28,331 bases of DNA from Alteromonadaceae bacterium (GTDB lineage Bacteria > Pseudomonadota > Gammaproteobacteria > Pseudomonadales > Oleiphilaceae). Each line of letters starts with the position of its first letter. Position 1 is the stretch's first letter. Both the position numbers and the translations under genes were made by a program. The notes beneath the pieces are model-generated. The model searched no databases, was not told the origin of the DNA, and saw nothing but the letters and a program-made list of their open reading frames with translations. Below, piece after piece: positions 16,666 to 24,599 of this stretch. Location: positions 1 through 28,331 of the forward strand of contig JABXHG010000396.1 in the NCBI GenBank assembly GCA_013393545.1, read 5' to 3'.

Positions 16666-17142
16666 TTAACTGAGAACAACAAGCCTGCCTTCGGCTGCGA
16701 TTTTTTTGAGCAGATCAGAATTCCCACATCTATCCGGATGGTCCCATTCGCTTTCCCAAACCGGCAGCGCGTGGATCAGAACGCCGGTATCCACGAGATT
16801 GTCGAAAGCGATACCGGCCATCGCCAGCTTTGTTTCTACAAAATCGCCGACTGGATCTTGCAGAATAACCGCAACATCGGCATCGCTCTCTTCGTGGTAA
16901 TCACCTCTGGCACGGCTTCCAAACAGAATTAATTGTTTAACGGCATAGTGTTTGATTACCCGTCGTCCGAATTGGATGACCGCCTGCTCGATATCCACAA
17001 TGCTGTCCATAACCTGCTGTTCCAAACCGACCTCCGGACTAGCATCCCAGTCGTGAACAGCCTCAGGAATAGGTGCATCCGGATCACACTGATCAATCAG
17101 GTCCTGGAGTTGGTGGCGCTTTGGCCTTTGGTGTTTGCTCAT
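16666..17142 (-). CDS. MNT-type nucleotidyltransferase with a ChpBI/MazE-like N-terminal segment
   Basis: The 158-residue product has two parts. Residues 55-158 form a minimal nucleotidyltransferase with GSRARGD (75-81) and SDADVAV (86-92), the metal-binding signature of MNT/KNTase proteins that transfer AMP or another nucleotide. Residues 9-41 read HQLQDLIDQCDPDAPIPEAV then HDWDASPEVGLE. This resembles the C-terminal toxin-binding tail of MazE/ChpBI antitoxins (LDELLAQCD, then W, then P-x-G-x-E). No HEPN partner gene is next to it. The start overlaps the stop of the 79-residue gene by 4 bp, so it is the last gene of the phosphatase operon. Confidence 0.78.
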   Translation of the reverse strand: MSKHQRPKRHQLQDLIDQCDPDAPIPEAVHDWDASPEVGLEQQVMDSIVDIEQAVIQFGRRVIKHYAVKQLILFGSRARGDYHEESDADVAVILQDPVGDFVETKLAMAGIAFDNLVDTGVLIHALPVWESEWDHPDRCGNSDLLKKIAAEGRLVVLS

Positions 17143-17378
17143 GGTCGAAAACCTCCTCGACGCCCGTATATCACAGCTGCTGATACCACTTTTTGCTCAC
17201 CAGAAAATTTATCTGCAGACTGATACTCGCCATCCCACTCTTGGGCCTGCCGATATCGCACTGTTTGTCGTTGACGAATCTCAACGATGTCATCAAACCC
17301 TGTCTCGTAGCCCTCAACCAAAACCGGTGTTTTCGGTGGCAGGGTTTTCAGCCTTTCAATCAATTCCTCAGCAGTCAT
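17139..17378 (-). CDS. Small phage-type hypothetical protein
   Basis: This 79-residue product begins MTAEELIERLKTLPPKTPVL, then VEGYETGFDDI. That opening is typical of small proteins of unknown function in phages and mobile elements (MTVxELIExLxxLPxDxxV, then GYExGxDD). I chose the ATG at 17378 because AAGGGGG lies just upstream. The frame is open further, to 17459, but that would run into the preceding gene. It follows the phosphoesterase by 19 bp and overlaps the nucleotidyltransferase by 4 bp. The function is unknown. Confidence 0.7.
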   Translation of the reverse strand: MTAEELIERLKTLPPKTPVLVEGYETGFDDIVEIRQRQTVRYRQAQEWDGEYQSADKFSGEQKVVSAAVIYGRRGGFRP

Positions 17379-17397
17379 AGTTCGCCCCCTTGAGGAT

Positions 17398-18030
17398 TCA
17401 GAGATCCAGAACAATAGGTGGATTGATGGGTTCATACCGCTCAGTACAGATGCTGGCATTGATTAGCCGAGTGTCAGCAAGCCGATATTCCCCGTAGCCT
17501 TCGTGTATATGACCGAATATGTGGGCCTTCAGGGAAAGCTCGTGGAGTCGGTTAAGCAGTTGGCTGCAACCCGCGTTCTGACACCGGAATCCCACGGTTG
17601 CCAAATCACCTATGCCTCTTGGAGGCCCATGTGTAATCAGGACGTCGGTATTGCCGGGTACAGCCTTCCACTTCTGATCCAGCGATGCGCCCCGATCCAA
17701 CATAAACGCCCAGTCCATAAACGTGGGCGTCCAGGGCGAGCCCCAGAATTGGAGGCCTTCAATTTCAACGCCACTATCTTCCAGATAAATAGCTGCAGTC
17801 AGCATTGCTCTGGCTGCTTGCGGGGTTTCCTGAAACGCCCAGTCATGATTGCCGGCAATTACGATTTTATGGCGATGGGGCTGAGTGCCGAGCCAGTCGT
17901 TCAGGTCCGCAATATTTTCCAGCGTACCTTGGCCCAAACTGTCACCGGCATGGATAAGGACATCGCCGTCTGGGATATCCGGAATTTTCCAATGCAGGCT
18001 GTGAGTATCCGAAAGGCAGACGAGTCTCAT
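17398..18030 (-). CDS. Calcineurin-like metallophosphoesterase (MPPED/UPF0046 type)
   Basis: The 210-residue protein has the complete two-metal phosphoesterase signature: SDTHS (D8, H10), IHAGDS (D30), AGNHDW (60-64), ITHGPP and GHIHEG near the C-terminus. The size and motif spacing match the MPPED family, whose members hydrolyse phosphodiesters, including cyclic nucleotides in some cases. The real substrate cannot be read from sequence. It overlaps the exonuclease gene by 4 bp and precedes the 79-residue gene by 19 bp. No signal peptide is visible, so it should be cytoplasmic. Confidence 0.85.
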   Translation of the reverse strand: MRLVCLSDTHSLHWKIPDIPDGDVLIHAGDSLGQGTLENIADLNDWLGTQPHRHKIVIAGNHDWAFQETPQAARAMLTAAIYLEDSGVEIEGLQFWGSPWTPTFMDWAFMLDRGASLDQKWKAVPGNTDVLITHGPPRGIGDLATVGFRCQNAGCSQLLNRLHELSLKAHIFGHIHEGYGEYRLADTRLINASICTERYEPINPPIVLDL

Positions 18031-18617
18031 GTTCTTAATTCCGGCTCCAGAGCCCAGTTCATGAAAGGCAGCACACGCACCATGTTCCGGGCATCGTCCA
18101 CGCCCCGGTGATGATGCCCCTCAAAGTCTAGTTCGTGGTACGCCAGTGCATGGGCCAGACCATTTTTGCGTTTCTGCCCCGTTGTCCGGCGCCAGATACG
18201 CTTGAGGTTCAGGTGTGGATACGTCATAAAAAGTGGTGTGCGTCCATGTTTTTCACTGTCGGCCAAAACATGCAGACGGTCGTAGTTGCCCCAGCTGCAC
18301 CAGATAAAATCGGAAGACGGTGAACCCAGCCACGCATCTAGGGCCTTCACGGCCTCGGGGAAGCAGAGTGCCTCGTCCACCATCGTTTGGGTGATGCTGG
18401 TCAACAAGGTACAGAAGTCGCTGAGTGTCCGGTTCCAGGTGGGCTGAACCAGAAACGATCGACTGTCCAAAAGCTCCCCTTGCCGGGTGGCCAGTGCACA
18501 GCCGAACTCGATGATTTCCATGTTATCGAGACTCTGCGGTTCGCCATCTGGTCTCGTGCGATCCGCCCAGCAGGTTGCTTCCAGATCAACCACAAGAACC
18601 GGCGATTCATTCCTCAC
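18027..18617 (-). CDS. DEDDh 3'-5' exonuclease (ERI1/KapD-like)
   Basis: From the GTG at 18617 the product is 196 residues. It starts close to the first catalytic motif, VVDLEATCW (D11, E13). The remaining DEDDh residues are in CSWGNYD (D113) and HHHRGVDDARN (His near 170, Asp near 174). The LEATCW form and the overall spacing match the ERI1/KapD branch, which trims RNA 3' ends, more than DnaQ. I prefer GTG 18617, with GGGAGA eight bases upstream. The ATG at 18650 is in frame but has no ribosome site and lies deeper in the preceding gene. It overlaps the phosphoesterase gene by 4 bp. Confidence 0.85.
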   Translation of the reverse strand: MRNESPVLVVDLEATCWADRTRPDGEPQSLDNMEIIEFGCALATRQGELLDSRSFLVQPTWNRTLSDFCTLLTSITQTMVDEALCFPEAVKALDAWLGSPSSDFIWCSWGNYDRLHVLADSEKHGRTPLFMTYPHLNLKRIWRRTTGQKRKNGLAHALAYHELDFEGHHHRGVDDARNMVRVLPFMNWALEPELRT

Positions 18618-18855
18618 GGTGGTTTTCTCCCGATTCCGCTGAGGGTTCATCGGGACGATTAGAGTCCGTTAGGTCCGTATCCTCTGAATCAGTCTCCCAA
18701 CACCCATCAAACGGCCGATCGTACCGTTTTAACGAACCTTTCAGCCTTTCCAGTGGCTCCAGTTCTTCGGGTAGTGGTTTTGCCAGTTCGTCCGCATGCG
18801 CCGTATGGGCATTAAGGTTTTCCAGAAGTTCTTGTTCCGTCGGCCGTTTACTCAT
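18607..18855 (-). CDS. Small acidic hypothetical protein
   Basis: This 82-residue protein is highly acidic and probably disordered in its second half (WETDSEDTDLTDSNRPDEPS). The N-terminal half is helical and charged (EQELLENLNAHTAHADELAK), followed by a conserved-looking segment, LERLKGSLKRYDRPFD. I do not recognise the family. It lies between the phosphatase (24 bp upstream) and the exonuclease (11-bp overlap) in an uninterrupted operon, so it is probably translated. It could be a small adaptor or antitoxin-like protein, but nothing in the sequence proves that. Confidence 0.6.
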   Translation of the reverse strand: MSKRPTEQELLENLNAHTAHADELAKPLPEELEPLERLKGSLKRYDRPFDGCWETDSEDTDLTDSNRPDEPSAESGENHREE

Positions 18856-18879
18856 GGCGGTGCTTTCATCCCAAAACGT

Positions 18880-19566
18880 TCAAATTTGGACGATATTCCT
18901 GCGAAGGATCTCGTCCACCGGCGCCAAGGTGAAATCACCGCTGGCTTCAAAGGTATCGATCCAGACCTGATTGCCGCGAGTCACAATCTTCGAGGTACCG
19001 ATATGACCAGAAATCACAGCGGAGACACCCCCAATGATCTGTTCTGGCCCCTGCGCTCGATCCCAGGGCCAGGTGCAGTCGATGGCAAGCTTCTCCGAAT
19101 AGGCCGTATCCTGAACCTGACGCCAATCATCAAAGGGGCTTTGAGCGTGAACTACCCCAACCGTGTGTTGGCCGCAGGGAATTGTCATCGACAGCGGAAA
19201 TTGTTTGGCGCAACATTCAGCCAACCGGCGATAGGCGCTGAAGGACAGATTATCCGCCCAGGCGCCACCGATCAGGCGATGTTTTACCCGGTAAGCCTCA
19301 TCTTGGGAACGCGCCAGAAACATCAATTCGTGATTGCCAATGATGCTGAACACCCCTTCGGTTGAAAGCGCCCAGTTCAACGTCGCCTCGGAATCCAGGC
19401 CACGATCCACCAGATCACCGAGCAGGAACAGTCGATCCACGCCGTAACGGAACCCCGCCTGTTTCAGTTGCTCCTGAAGCACCGACAAATGGCCGTGTAC
19501 ATCGCCACAAATCCAGTCTATACCAGTGGGGTTGGGGGCAATGGTCTGGTGGGTGACGAGTTTCAT
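18880..19566 (-). CDS. PPP-family protein phosphatase (lambda/PrpA-like)
   Basis: The 228-residue metallophosphatase has the serine/threonine phosphatase signature GDVHGH (21-26), GDLVDRG (50-56) and GNHE (77-80), then VVHAQSP and SGHIGTS. The layout matches bacterial and phage lambda-type phosphatases (PrpA/PrpB, NinI). It is the first gene of the minus-strand operon reaching to 16666. It is unusual to find two different metallophosphatase families and a DEDDh exonuclease in one operon. The substrate could be a phosphoprotein or a nucleotide. Confidence 0.86.
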   Translation of the reverse strand: MKLVTHQTIAPNPTGIDWICGDVHGHLSVLQEQLKQAGFRYGVDRLFLLGDLVDRGLDSEATLNWALSTEGVFSIIGNHELMFLARSQDEAYRVKHRLIGGAWADNLSFSAYRRLAECCAKQFPLSMTIPCGQHTVGVVHAQSPFDDWRQVQDTAYSEKLAIDCTWPWDRAQGPEQIIGGVSAVISGHIGTSKIVTRGNQVWIDTFEASGDFTLAPVDEILRRNIVQI

Positions 19567-19591
19567 GGGGCTTAACCGTAACTACAATATG

Positions 19592-19606
19592 TAGGCGTTA
19601 CGCCTA
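19592..19606. promoter_or_regulatory. Dyad upstream of the phosphatase operon
   Basis: TAGGCG-TTA-CGCCTA lies 26 bp upstream of the phosphatase start codon, where an operator for the minus-strand operon would sit. A second near-palindrome, CCAGTTTCGAATCTGG, is at 19681-19696. No clear -35/-10 pair stands out. The role is inferred from position only. Confidence 0.3.
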
Positions 19607-19714
19607 TCATTGGCACCGTATATAGGTGATCCGCATTTTTCATGCTAGCAATGAATCATCGATCCGGCTACTGTAAGAGACCAGTTTCGAATCTGGACCG
19701 ATAGGAAAGTGGCC

Positions 19715-20209
19715 ATGCTGCATATCACCCGGGTTGAGGATGCTCCGTTCTTTTTATTGCCGCATCGCACCAGCGGTCCGAAGGGCAAAGTACGCCGCAA
19801 CCACCTGCCAATTTACCGCGACTATGCTACCGGTCTGCCGGACACCATAGAGGCGTTGGCCTTTACTTCGGATCTCCAGGGCCGAGGGGCCAGTGGCCGT
19901 GGCGGCGTCTCTGGCATTGTTGGTAACCCACGCCAAAATCAGCAGCGCACCGAAGGGGACTTCTTGGTGGCGGTTAGGAAGGTGACCGCCCGGCAGCCAG
20001 ACTTGTCACTGCTGCCCCAAGAGCCTGCGGGTGAAAAACGAGCGCGCAGTGCTGACCCGAACATTGCGATATCACCTGGGGGGACCGGTTACGAGGGCCT
20101 TACGGTGTTTGGTCACACCCGCTGGCACTGGCCCTGGTTGATGACGCTCGGTGCCAGTCAGGTGAAGAGCTCGGATTGGCGACTGGTTGTAATACAAGCT
20201 AACCGATAA
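19715..20209 (+). pseudogene. Probable broken cargo gene (remnant)
   Basis: An open frame from ATG 19715 begins with a convincing protein start (MLHITRVEDAPFFLLPHRTSG to EALAFTSDLQGRG, about 55 residues). It then changes character near 19890 into low-complexity Gly/Arg-rich sequence. In the next frame, from about 19890, a plausible continuation appears (PVAVAASLALLVTHAKI) and stops near 19990. That pattern suggests a frameshift in a gene whose start resembles phosphoesterase-type proteins with a T-S-D-L-Q-G-R motif. AGGAAAG precedes the start. The rest, to 20209, and the gap to 20384 show no other gene. It may be a decayed member of the phosphatase cluster, but the family is a guess. Confidence 0.4.
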
Positions 20210-20384
20210 TCTTAATTTTTGACTTAACTTCCTTTTAGATATGGAAAAATCTGGGAAAATCACTTGGCAATTTATCTTCTCTCGGTTTCGCCAGACGCCA
20301 CTAGCATATCGTTATGTGTTCACCCTACGCTCCGTCAGAGCCCATAAATTGCGCGAAACAGTGTTAATTTGAAAGGAGCATCCA

Positions 20385-21980
20385 GTGATAAACACAGATC
20401 TCTATACAGGGGCCGTAATCCGGCTAGCTACTCTTCAGTCGCAACGAGATCGACCCGGGCGTCTACTCTTTGCTTCTGTATCTCTTTTACCATGTGGAAG
20501 ACCATTGCCTCCTCCAATGAAGGGGAAAGGGATAGACCAACACTCTCTTAATGGTACCGGCGGGACTGTTTTTTTTCGTCGTGTGCTGTTGGGCGTCCAA
20601 GAAGCCATTGACTGGTATCGAGCTCTCGGCACTGGCGACGATAGAACCCCGGTTCCCTTCCGACCAGAAGATCGCATTAGCAAATACGACGGGATAGAGA
20701 TAGATGTTTCCAGGCTTATTGATAATCCAGCCTGGCCTTCCCTCGGCTTGCCGATAGGCGAAGGCTTTTTTGCACACCCTTCCGGACGCAGTCATCCCGC
20801 GCCCTTCATTGGCGCTACACCTGCCCGCGTCCACCGCCGTTTTGGTAGCCAGGATGGCTTCGACTCAATGCTTGCTGACCATAAAGCAGTGGCCTTTATC
20901 GCAAGACGATTACATATTGACCTGCGACTTTATAGGGAATACTTGGGAAGTGCTGTCATGATAGCTTCAGACCCTGTGCTTAAACAGGTTGATTGCTTCA
21001 TGATTCCAGCTTCCGAGAATGAGGGCGAGAGAATTTTTTATCGTTTCGTCCCTCGTGCAGGTCAGTCTCTTTCTGGTCTGCAACTCACTACTTTTGATGA
21101 ACAAACACATCTTCTTACAGACTTTAATACTCGGGATATCCCACCAAATGGCATACTAGATATCGACAAGGGTGACTGTATAGGAACATATGGCTATGTA
21201 GTGACTCATGATCAGCATGGTGTGTTGGCCTATAGCCCCCCAGCTCCATTTCTGCGCCAAGTAGGCATCAATGTAAACCCCACATCTAGAGGCAAAAAGG
21301 TACGTGTTCCAATTGGCGAAGCAGCCGATTCCCCAAGCATGGAATACCAGGCGGCACAACCATCGCAACCCTCGTCCCCCCGCTTAGTCGGTGACCCACC
21401 TCGCATACAAGACGCCAACCACCGTGTCTCTACTGCAGCCTCAAGCCGCAAAAAACTTGCAAGTGCCAGGCAATACGGCCAACGTTGGTTTCCAGACGGC
21501 TCTCGCGAAGAGGCTATGCGCTTTGTTCAAAGCGAGCTTAGGAGGGCTAGCTCCAGAGTGATCATTGCGGATCCCTACCTTGCTGGATTGCAATTGGGGC
21601 AATATTTGTATGCCGTCAATCCGGCAACAACCTCTGTAACTTTGCTAACTTCAAGACTCGCGTTCAAATCGAAGAAGCAGATCCCCTCAAAGGCCGATGA
21701 TTTCAGCTTTCAGCTCGACCAGCTGAAAGACAAGGCGGGGGTTACAGCCGAGACATATGTGCTTCCATCATCCATCCTACATGATCGCTTTTTGGTGATA
21801 GATGATGACGTCTGGTTCCTTGGCAATTCCCTGAACACCTTAGGCGACAAGGCATCCTTAATAGTCAAGCTTCCCAATCCGAACGAGGTGATTGACCAAC
21901 TTAAGGACATGCTAAACCACGCAATACCATTTGATGAATATAAGAAGCAGCGGGCCAAGTCGAAGGACGCGGATTCATGA
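20385..21980 (+). CDS. VPA1262-like protein with C-terminal PLD half-site
   Basis: The product is 531 residues. The start is GTG at 20385, with AAAGGAG (20372-20378) six bases upstream. Residues 1-300 (with GAVIRLATLQ at the start and PPAPFLRQVG near the end) resemble the N-terminal region of VPA1262-family proteins, whose function is unknown. A Ser/Pro-rich linker (about 310-355) follows. Residues 365-531 look like a phospholipase-D-fold domain: SSRVIIADPYL, a Rossmann-like LLTSRL strand, and HDRFLVIDDDVWFLGNS with H466, R468 and D473 in HxKxxxxD positions (Arg for Lys). Only one such motif is present, so a second half-site must come from a partner. The gene overlaps the next by 4 bp. Confidence 0.72.
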   Translation: MINTDLYTGAVIRLATLQSQRDRPGRLLFASVSLLPCGRPLPPPMKGKGIDQHSLNGTGGTVFFRRVLLGVQEAIDWYRALGTGDDRTPVPFRPEDRISKYDGIEIDVSRLIDNPAWPSLGLPIGEGFFAHPSGRSHPAPFIGATPARVHRRFGSQDGFDSMLADHKAVAFIARRLHIDLRLYREYLGSAVMIASDPVLKQVDCFMIPASENEGERIFYRFVPRAGQSLSGLQLTTFDEQTHLLTDFNTRDIPPNGILDIDKGDCIGTYGYVVTHDQHGVLAYSPPAPFLRQVGINVNPTSRGKKVRVPIGEAADSPSMEYQAAQPSQPSSPRLVGDPPRIQDANHRVSTAASSRKKLASARQYGQRWFPDGSREEAMRFVQSELRRASSRVIIADPYLAGLQLGQYLYAVNPATTSVTLLTSRLAFKSKKQIPSKADDFSFQLDQLKDKAGVTAETYVLPSSILHDRFLVIDDDVWFLGNSLNTLGDKASLIVKLPNPNEVIDQLKDMLNHAIPFDEYKKQRAKSKDADS

Positions 21981-22597
21981 AAAGTTTTAGTCCAAATATC
22001 CCCATTGCCCCAACAGCAGAGCGCCCATTTCCTGCTAAAGAAATTATCTGGGGTAGCCAACAGGGTGGGCAAGCTTGCTTCCCAACATCGACTGCTGCCT
22101 ATGAGCGGAAAAATTCTCCCGATCCCGTTCCATTGCAAAAATTTGGCAAAGCAGTGGCAAATGCTCAAGAAAGGGTCTGGATTGTGGACGAATATCTTTT
22201 GGTGCCCGACAGGGGAGATCCCGTAAGACGGATCGAACAAATTCTTGAGTGGTTACCGCTATCGTTTGCTGCGAGCGATGTCCGACTGCTGACTAAGCCC
22301 CATCAAGAAATCACCGAAGATGACCTGGAAAGATTCCAACAACATGCCCAGGAAATCAATAATTATGCGACAAGGCGGAAGAAGGAATGCAGTATCGAAG
22401 TTAGAACGCACCTCAAGCGAGATTGCGACTTTATTCACGACCGGTTCGCTATTATTGATGACGAACTCTGGCATTTTGGTGCAACAGTGGGCGGATTTCA
22501 CTCCAGAGTCAGCGCTGCCAGTCGAGGCTGGAGAGCAGCCGATCACGGCGCCATAAAATTCTTTGAAGAAATCTGGAAGGCGGGAGTAGGTAAATGA
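21977..22597 (+). CDS. Small PLD-like protein, partner of the upstream gene
   Basis: This 206-residue protein has an N-terminal region of no known type, then RVWIVDEYLLVPD (near 72) and HDRFAIIDDELWHFGATVGG (H154, R156, D161). This matches the motif and spacing of the C-terminal PLD domain of the upstream protein. The shared HDRFxxIDD motif and operon position suggest the two form one composite PLD active site, which normally needs two HxK/R motifs. PLD-fold enzymes cut nucleic acid or lipid phosphodiesters. It overlaps both neighbours by 4 bp (ATGA). Confidence 0.72.
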   Translation: MKSFSPNIPIAPTAERPFPAKEIIWGSQQGGQACFPTSTAAYERKNSPDPVPLQKFGKAVANAQERVWIVDEYLLVPDRGDPVRRIEQILEWLPLSFAASDVRLLTKPHQEITEDDLERFQQHAQEINNYATRRKKECSIEVRTHLKRDCDFIHDRFAIIDDELWHFGATVGGFHSRVSAASRGWRAADHGAIKFFEEIWKAGVGK

Positions 22598-24588
22598 ATC
22601 ACCAATGGCCCAAAGAGCAGCATGCTGAGAATCAGGACGACTATACTGACCCAGCGTTTAAGACGGCACAAGATTTCCTCGACCTACTGGATCTAGTCCC
22701 TGACGTCCTGCCCGAGGCTTTTAATGACGTTGTGAGCTGGATAGTGGAGCAAGGTGGCGATCTCTCCGAATTGGAAAAACATTCAGTCTCAGTTGACGAT
22801 CAGTTTACAACGACAATTCAGGACAGCCATACCATGTGGATGACGGTCGCTTGTGCTGCTTCGCTTGCTCAAGCTCCGACGTTGACAACCTGGGCGAAGG
22901 TCAGGCAATTCACATACCACTCGTTTCAGCTTGAGCATTGGTTAAGTGAAGCGATGATGGCATATACCAAAGTATTTCCTTCGTCATCGCGTGCTTATGT
23001 CCAGCTGGCCAACGACGTTTTTTCTGCGCTAGACAACTTCTCACTACCATCTATGTCGGACCGCATTAACGAAGAGCGAGTTGGTGCTTGGGCTAGCTGG
23101 AGCGAACGAACAGACAAACTTGAAGAACTCTGGTGGGGCTTGCGCGGTTGGCACGGTTTCATGAATTACAATGAAGAGCTTTCGCTATTCCAAGTATTCT
23201 ACAAGTTGGAGCCAGACGAGTACATTCGCACGATATCAAGATCATCCAATCCTTATTTGGTCAGTTCACTGCTATTCGTGGCAGGAATAGGCGCATTCTC
23301 TCCACGGTTCTCAGAATGGAAGCGAATTGTTGCCTTAGCGCCTATTGCTTTTGAGGATGATGGCAACTGGAATGGCTCTGTCCTCATTCCGTTGCTTCTC
23401 GTTGAGGCTCGCGACCAACTATTACATATTTGCCCTCTCTCCAGCCAAGATGCCAAGGCTAGTGAGATTGAAGAGCTCAAGCTGGATATAGCCAATATTG
23501 CGGACCTCATCACCAGCATCCTTGACGAAAGGCAGGATGCCTCAGGATTGTTCTCCCGCTGGGCACCTTGGCTCATGCGGCAAATCTTAGGTCAGACCAC
23601 TAAAGACATCTCGGATGTGACGTCCACTGCATTTGCTGATGACACCCTGTTAGAGGCAATTAGCACTAAACTGCATGATCACCCCCTGCCGCAAAAAACT
23701 CCCGATGGCACGCCTCTATGGGAGGCTTGGTGCTATCGTTGCGCACTGGCTTCTTTTGCCCATAACGGACATATTGAAGTCCCCGGCTGGCGAAGCTTCG
23801 CCGATGAATGGAATCTTTCACACGACGACTGGCCCGGGGAAAAAGGACACCTATTACGCAACCATGCCAGCTACATTTCCAGCACAAATACGGATATCCC
23901 GGGCATTGCCGCCAACTTACTAGCCTTCCCAATTACCAAATCTGCTTCCCCGGTCGATGTGTGGATCGATCTTTGGGAACAAGCCTTCACTTTGCGAGAA
24001 ATTGTTGAATTTGGCGACCCAGACGTAGGAGAAGGCGAATACAGATCTCGCTATGAAGCCGGACGCTTATTACTTTTGCTCTTCAACATTGGTCTGGCAA
24101 TCTTTGATCAACTGGCAGCCGATAGTTCTGATATAAATTCGCCTGAAGCTAGGTCTCTTGCAAAGCTGTTTCAAGCCTTAACTTCCGCAAGTAGCGAAAT
24201 GCGAGAAATCGATAGCACATTAAATCATGATAAATGGCTCGCAATTGTCCAGCATTTGGCGGTCAGGAGAGTCATTTGGGAACCGTCCTCTCGACACGAA
24301 AATTCATCAACGGGTGTTCAGATCTTTAGAGTCGATGATAGCCCCACCACCGCTGACGTTATTTCCAGCGCCAGTGGTGACGTGATGGAAACTGCCGCTA
24401 TTTTGCAGTCCCTCCTGCTCAATACTTCGGACTCAAGATTAAAAGCTGAACTCGATTCGGCATCCATAGACTTGCCCGGCATCCTGCACTCGATCAGGAG
24501 CCTCAATAAATGCCATTCACGCAAATATCCTATTGATGAAGCCCAGCTGAAGAAGCTTGAGGCGCTAACAAGTGAGGTGCCTAACTGA
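22594..24588 (+). CDS. Large helical hypothetical protein of the PLD operon
   Basis: The 664-residue protein is the third gene of the coupled operon. I do not recognise it. It is rich in helices, Trp and acidic residues throughout, without Walker, HTH, zinc or transmembrane patterns. Some stretches look like alpha-solenoid repeats (for example, LAKLFQALTSASSEMREIDS). The protein is therefore more likely a sensor or scaffold than a second enzyme. It starts at an ATGA overlap with the PLD gene. It ends 11 bp from the convergent HNH nuclease gene, so no further gene belongs to this operon. Confidence 0.68.
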   Translation: MNHQWPKEQHAENQDDYTDPAFKTAQDFLDLLDLVPDVLPEAFNDVVSWIVEQGGDLSELEKHSVSVDDQFTTTIQDSHTMWMTVACAASLAQAPTLTTWAKVRQFTYHSFQLEHWLSEAMMAYTKVFPSSSRAYVQLANDVFSALDNFSLPSMSDRINEERVGAWASWSERTDKLEELWWGLRGWHGFMNYNEELSLFQVFYKLEPDEYIRTISRSSNPYLVSSLLFVAGIGAFSPRFSEWKRIVALAPIAFEDDGNWNGSVLIPLLLVEARDQLLHICPLSSQDAKASEIEELKLDIANIADLITSILDERQDASGLFSRWAPWLMRQILGQTTKDISDVTSTAFADDTLLEAISTKLHDHPLPQKTPDGTPLWEAWCYRCALASFAHNGHIEVPGWRSFADEWNLSHDDWPGEKGHLLRNHASYISSTNTDIPGIAANLLAFPITKSASPVDVWIDLWEQAFTLREIVEFGDPDVGEGEYRSRYEAGRLLLLLFNIGLAIFDQLAADSSDINSPEARSLAKLFQALTSASSEMREIDSTLNHDKWLAIVQHLAVRRVIWEPSSRHENSSTGVQIFRVDDSPTTADVISSASGDVMETAAILQSLLLNTSDSRLKAELDSASIDLPGILHSIRSLNKCHSRKYPIDEAQLKKLEALTSEVPN

Positions 24589-24599
24589 TCACCTAGCAT

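Noticed and set aside
17379..17459. Longer start for the small protein at 17139-17378
   Set aside because: The added 27 residues are antisense-like sequence over the end of the phosphoesterase gene. ATG 17378 follows AAGGGGG.
19681..19696. tRNA T-arm or attachment-site-like sequence (CCAGTTTCGAATCTGG)
   Set aside because: The loop is eight bases, the stem does not extend correctly and no tRNA body or matching copy elsewhere is seen. It is a dyad only.
23253..23576. Antisense open frames over the 664-residue gene and similar frames elsewhere
   Set aside because: They lie entirely inside convincing genes on the other strand, have no ribosome sites and show no protein-like composition.
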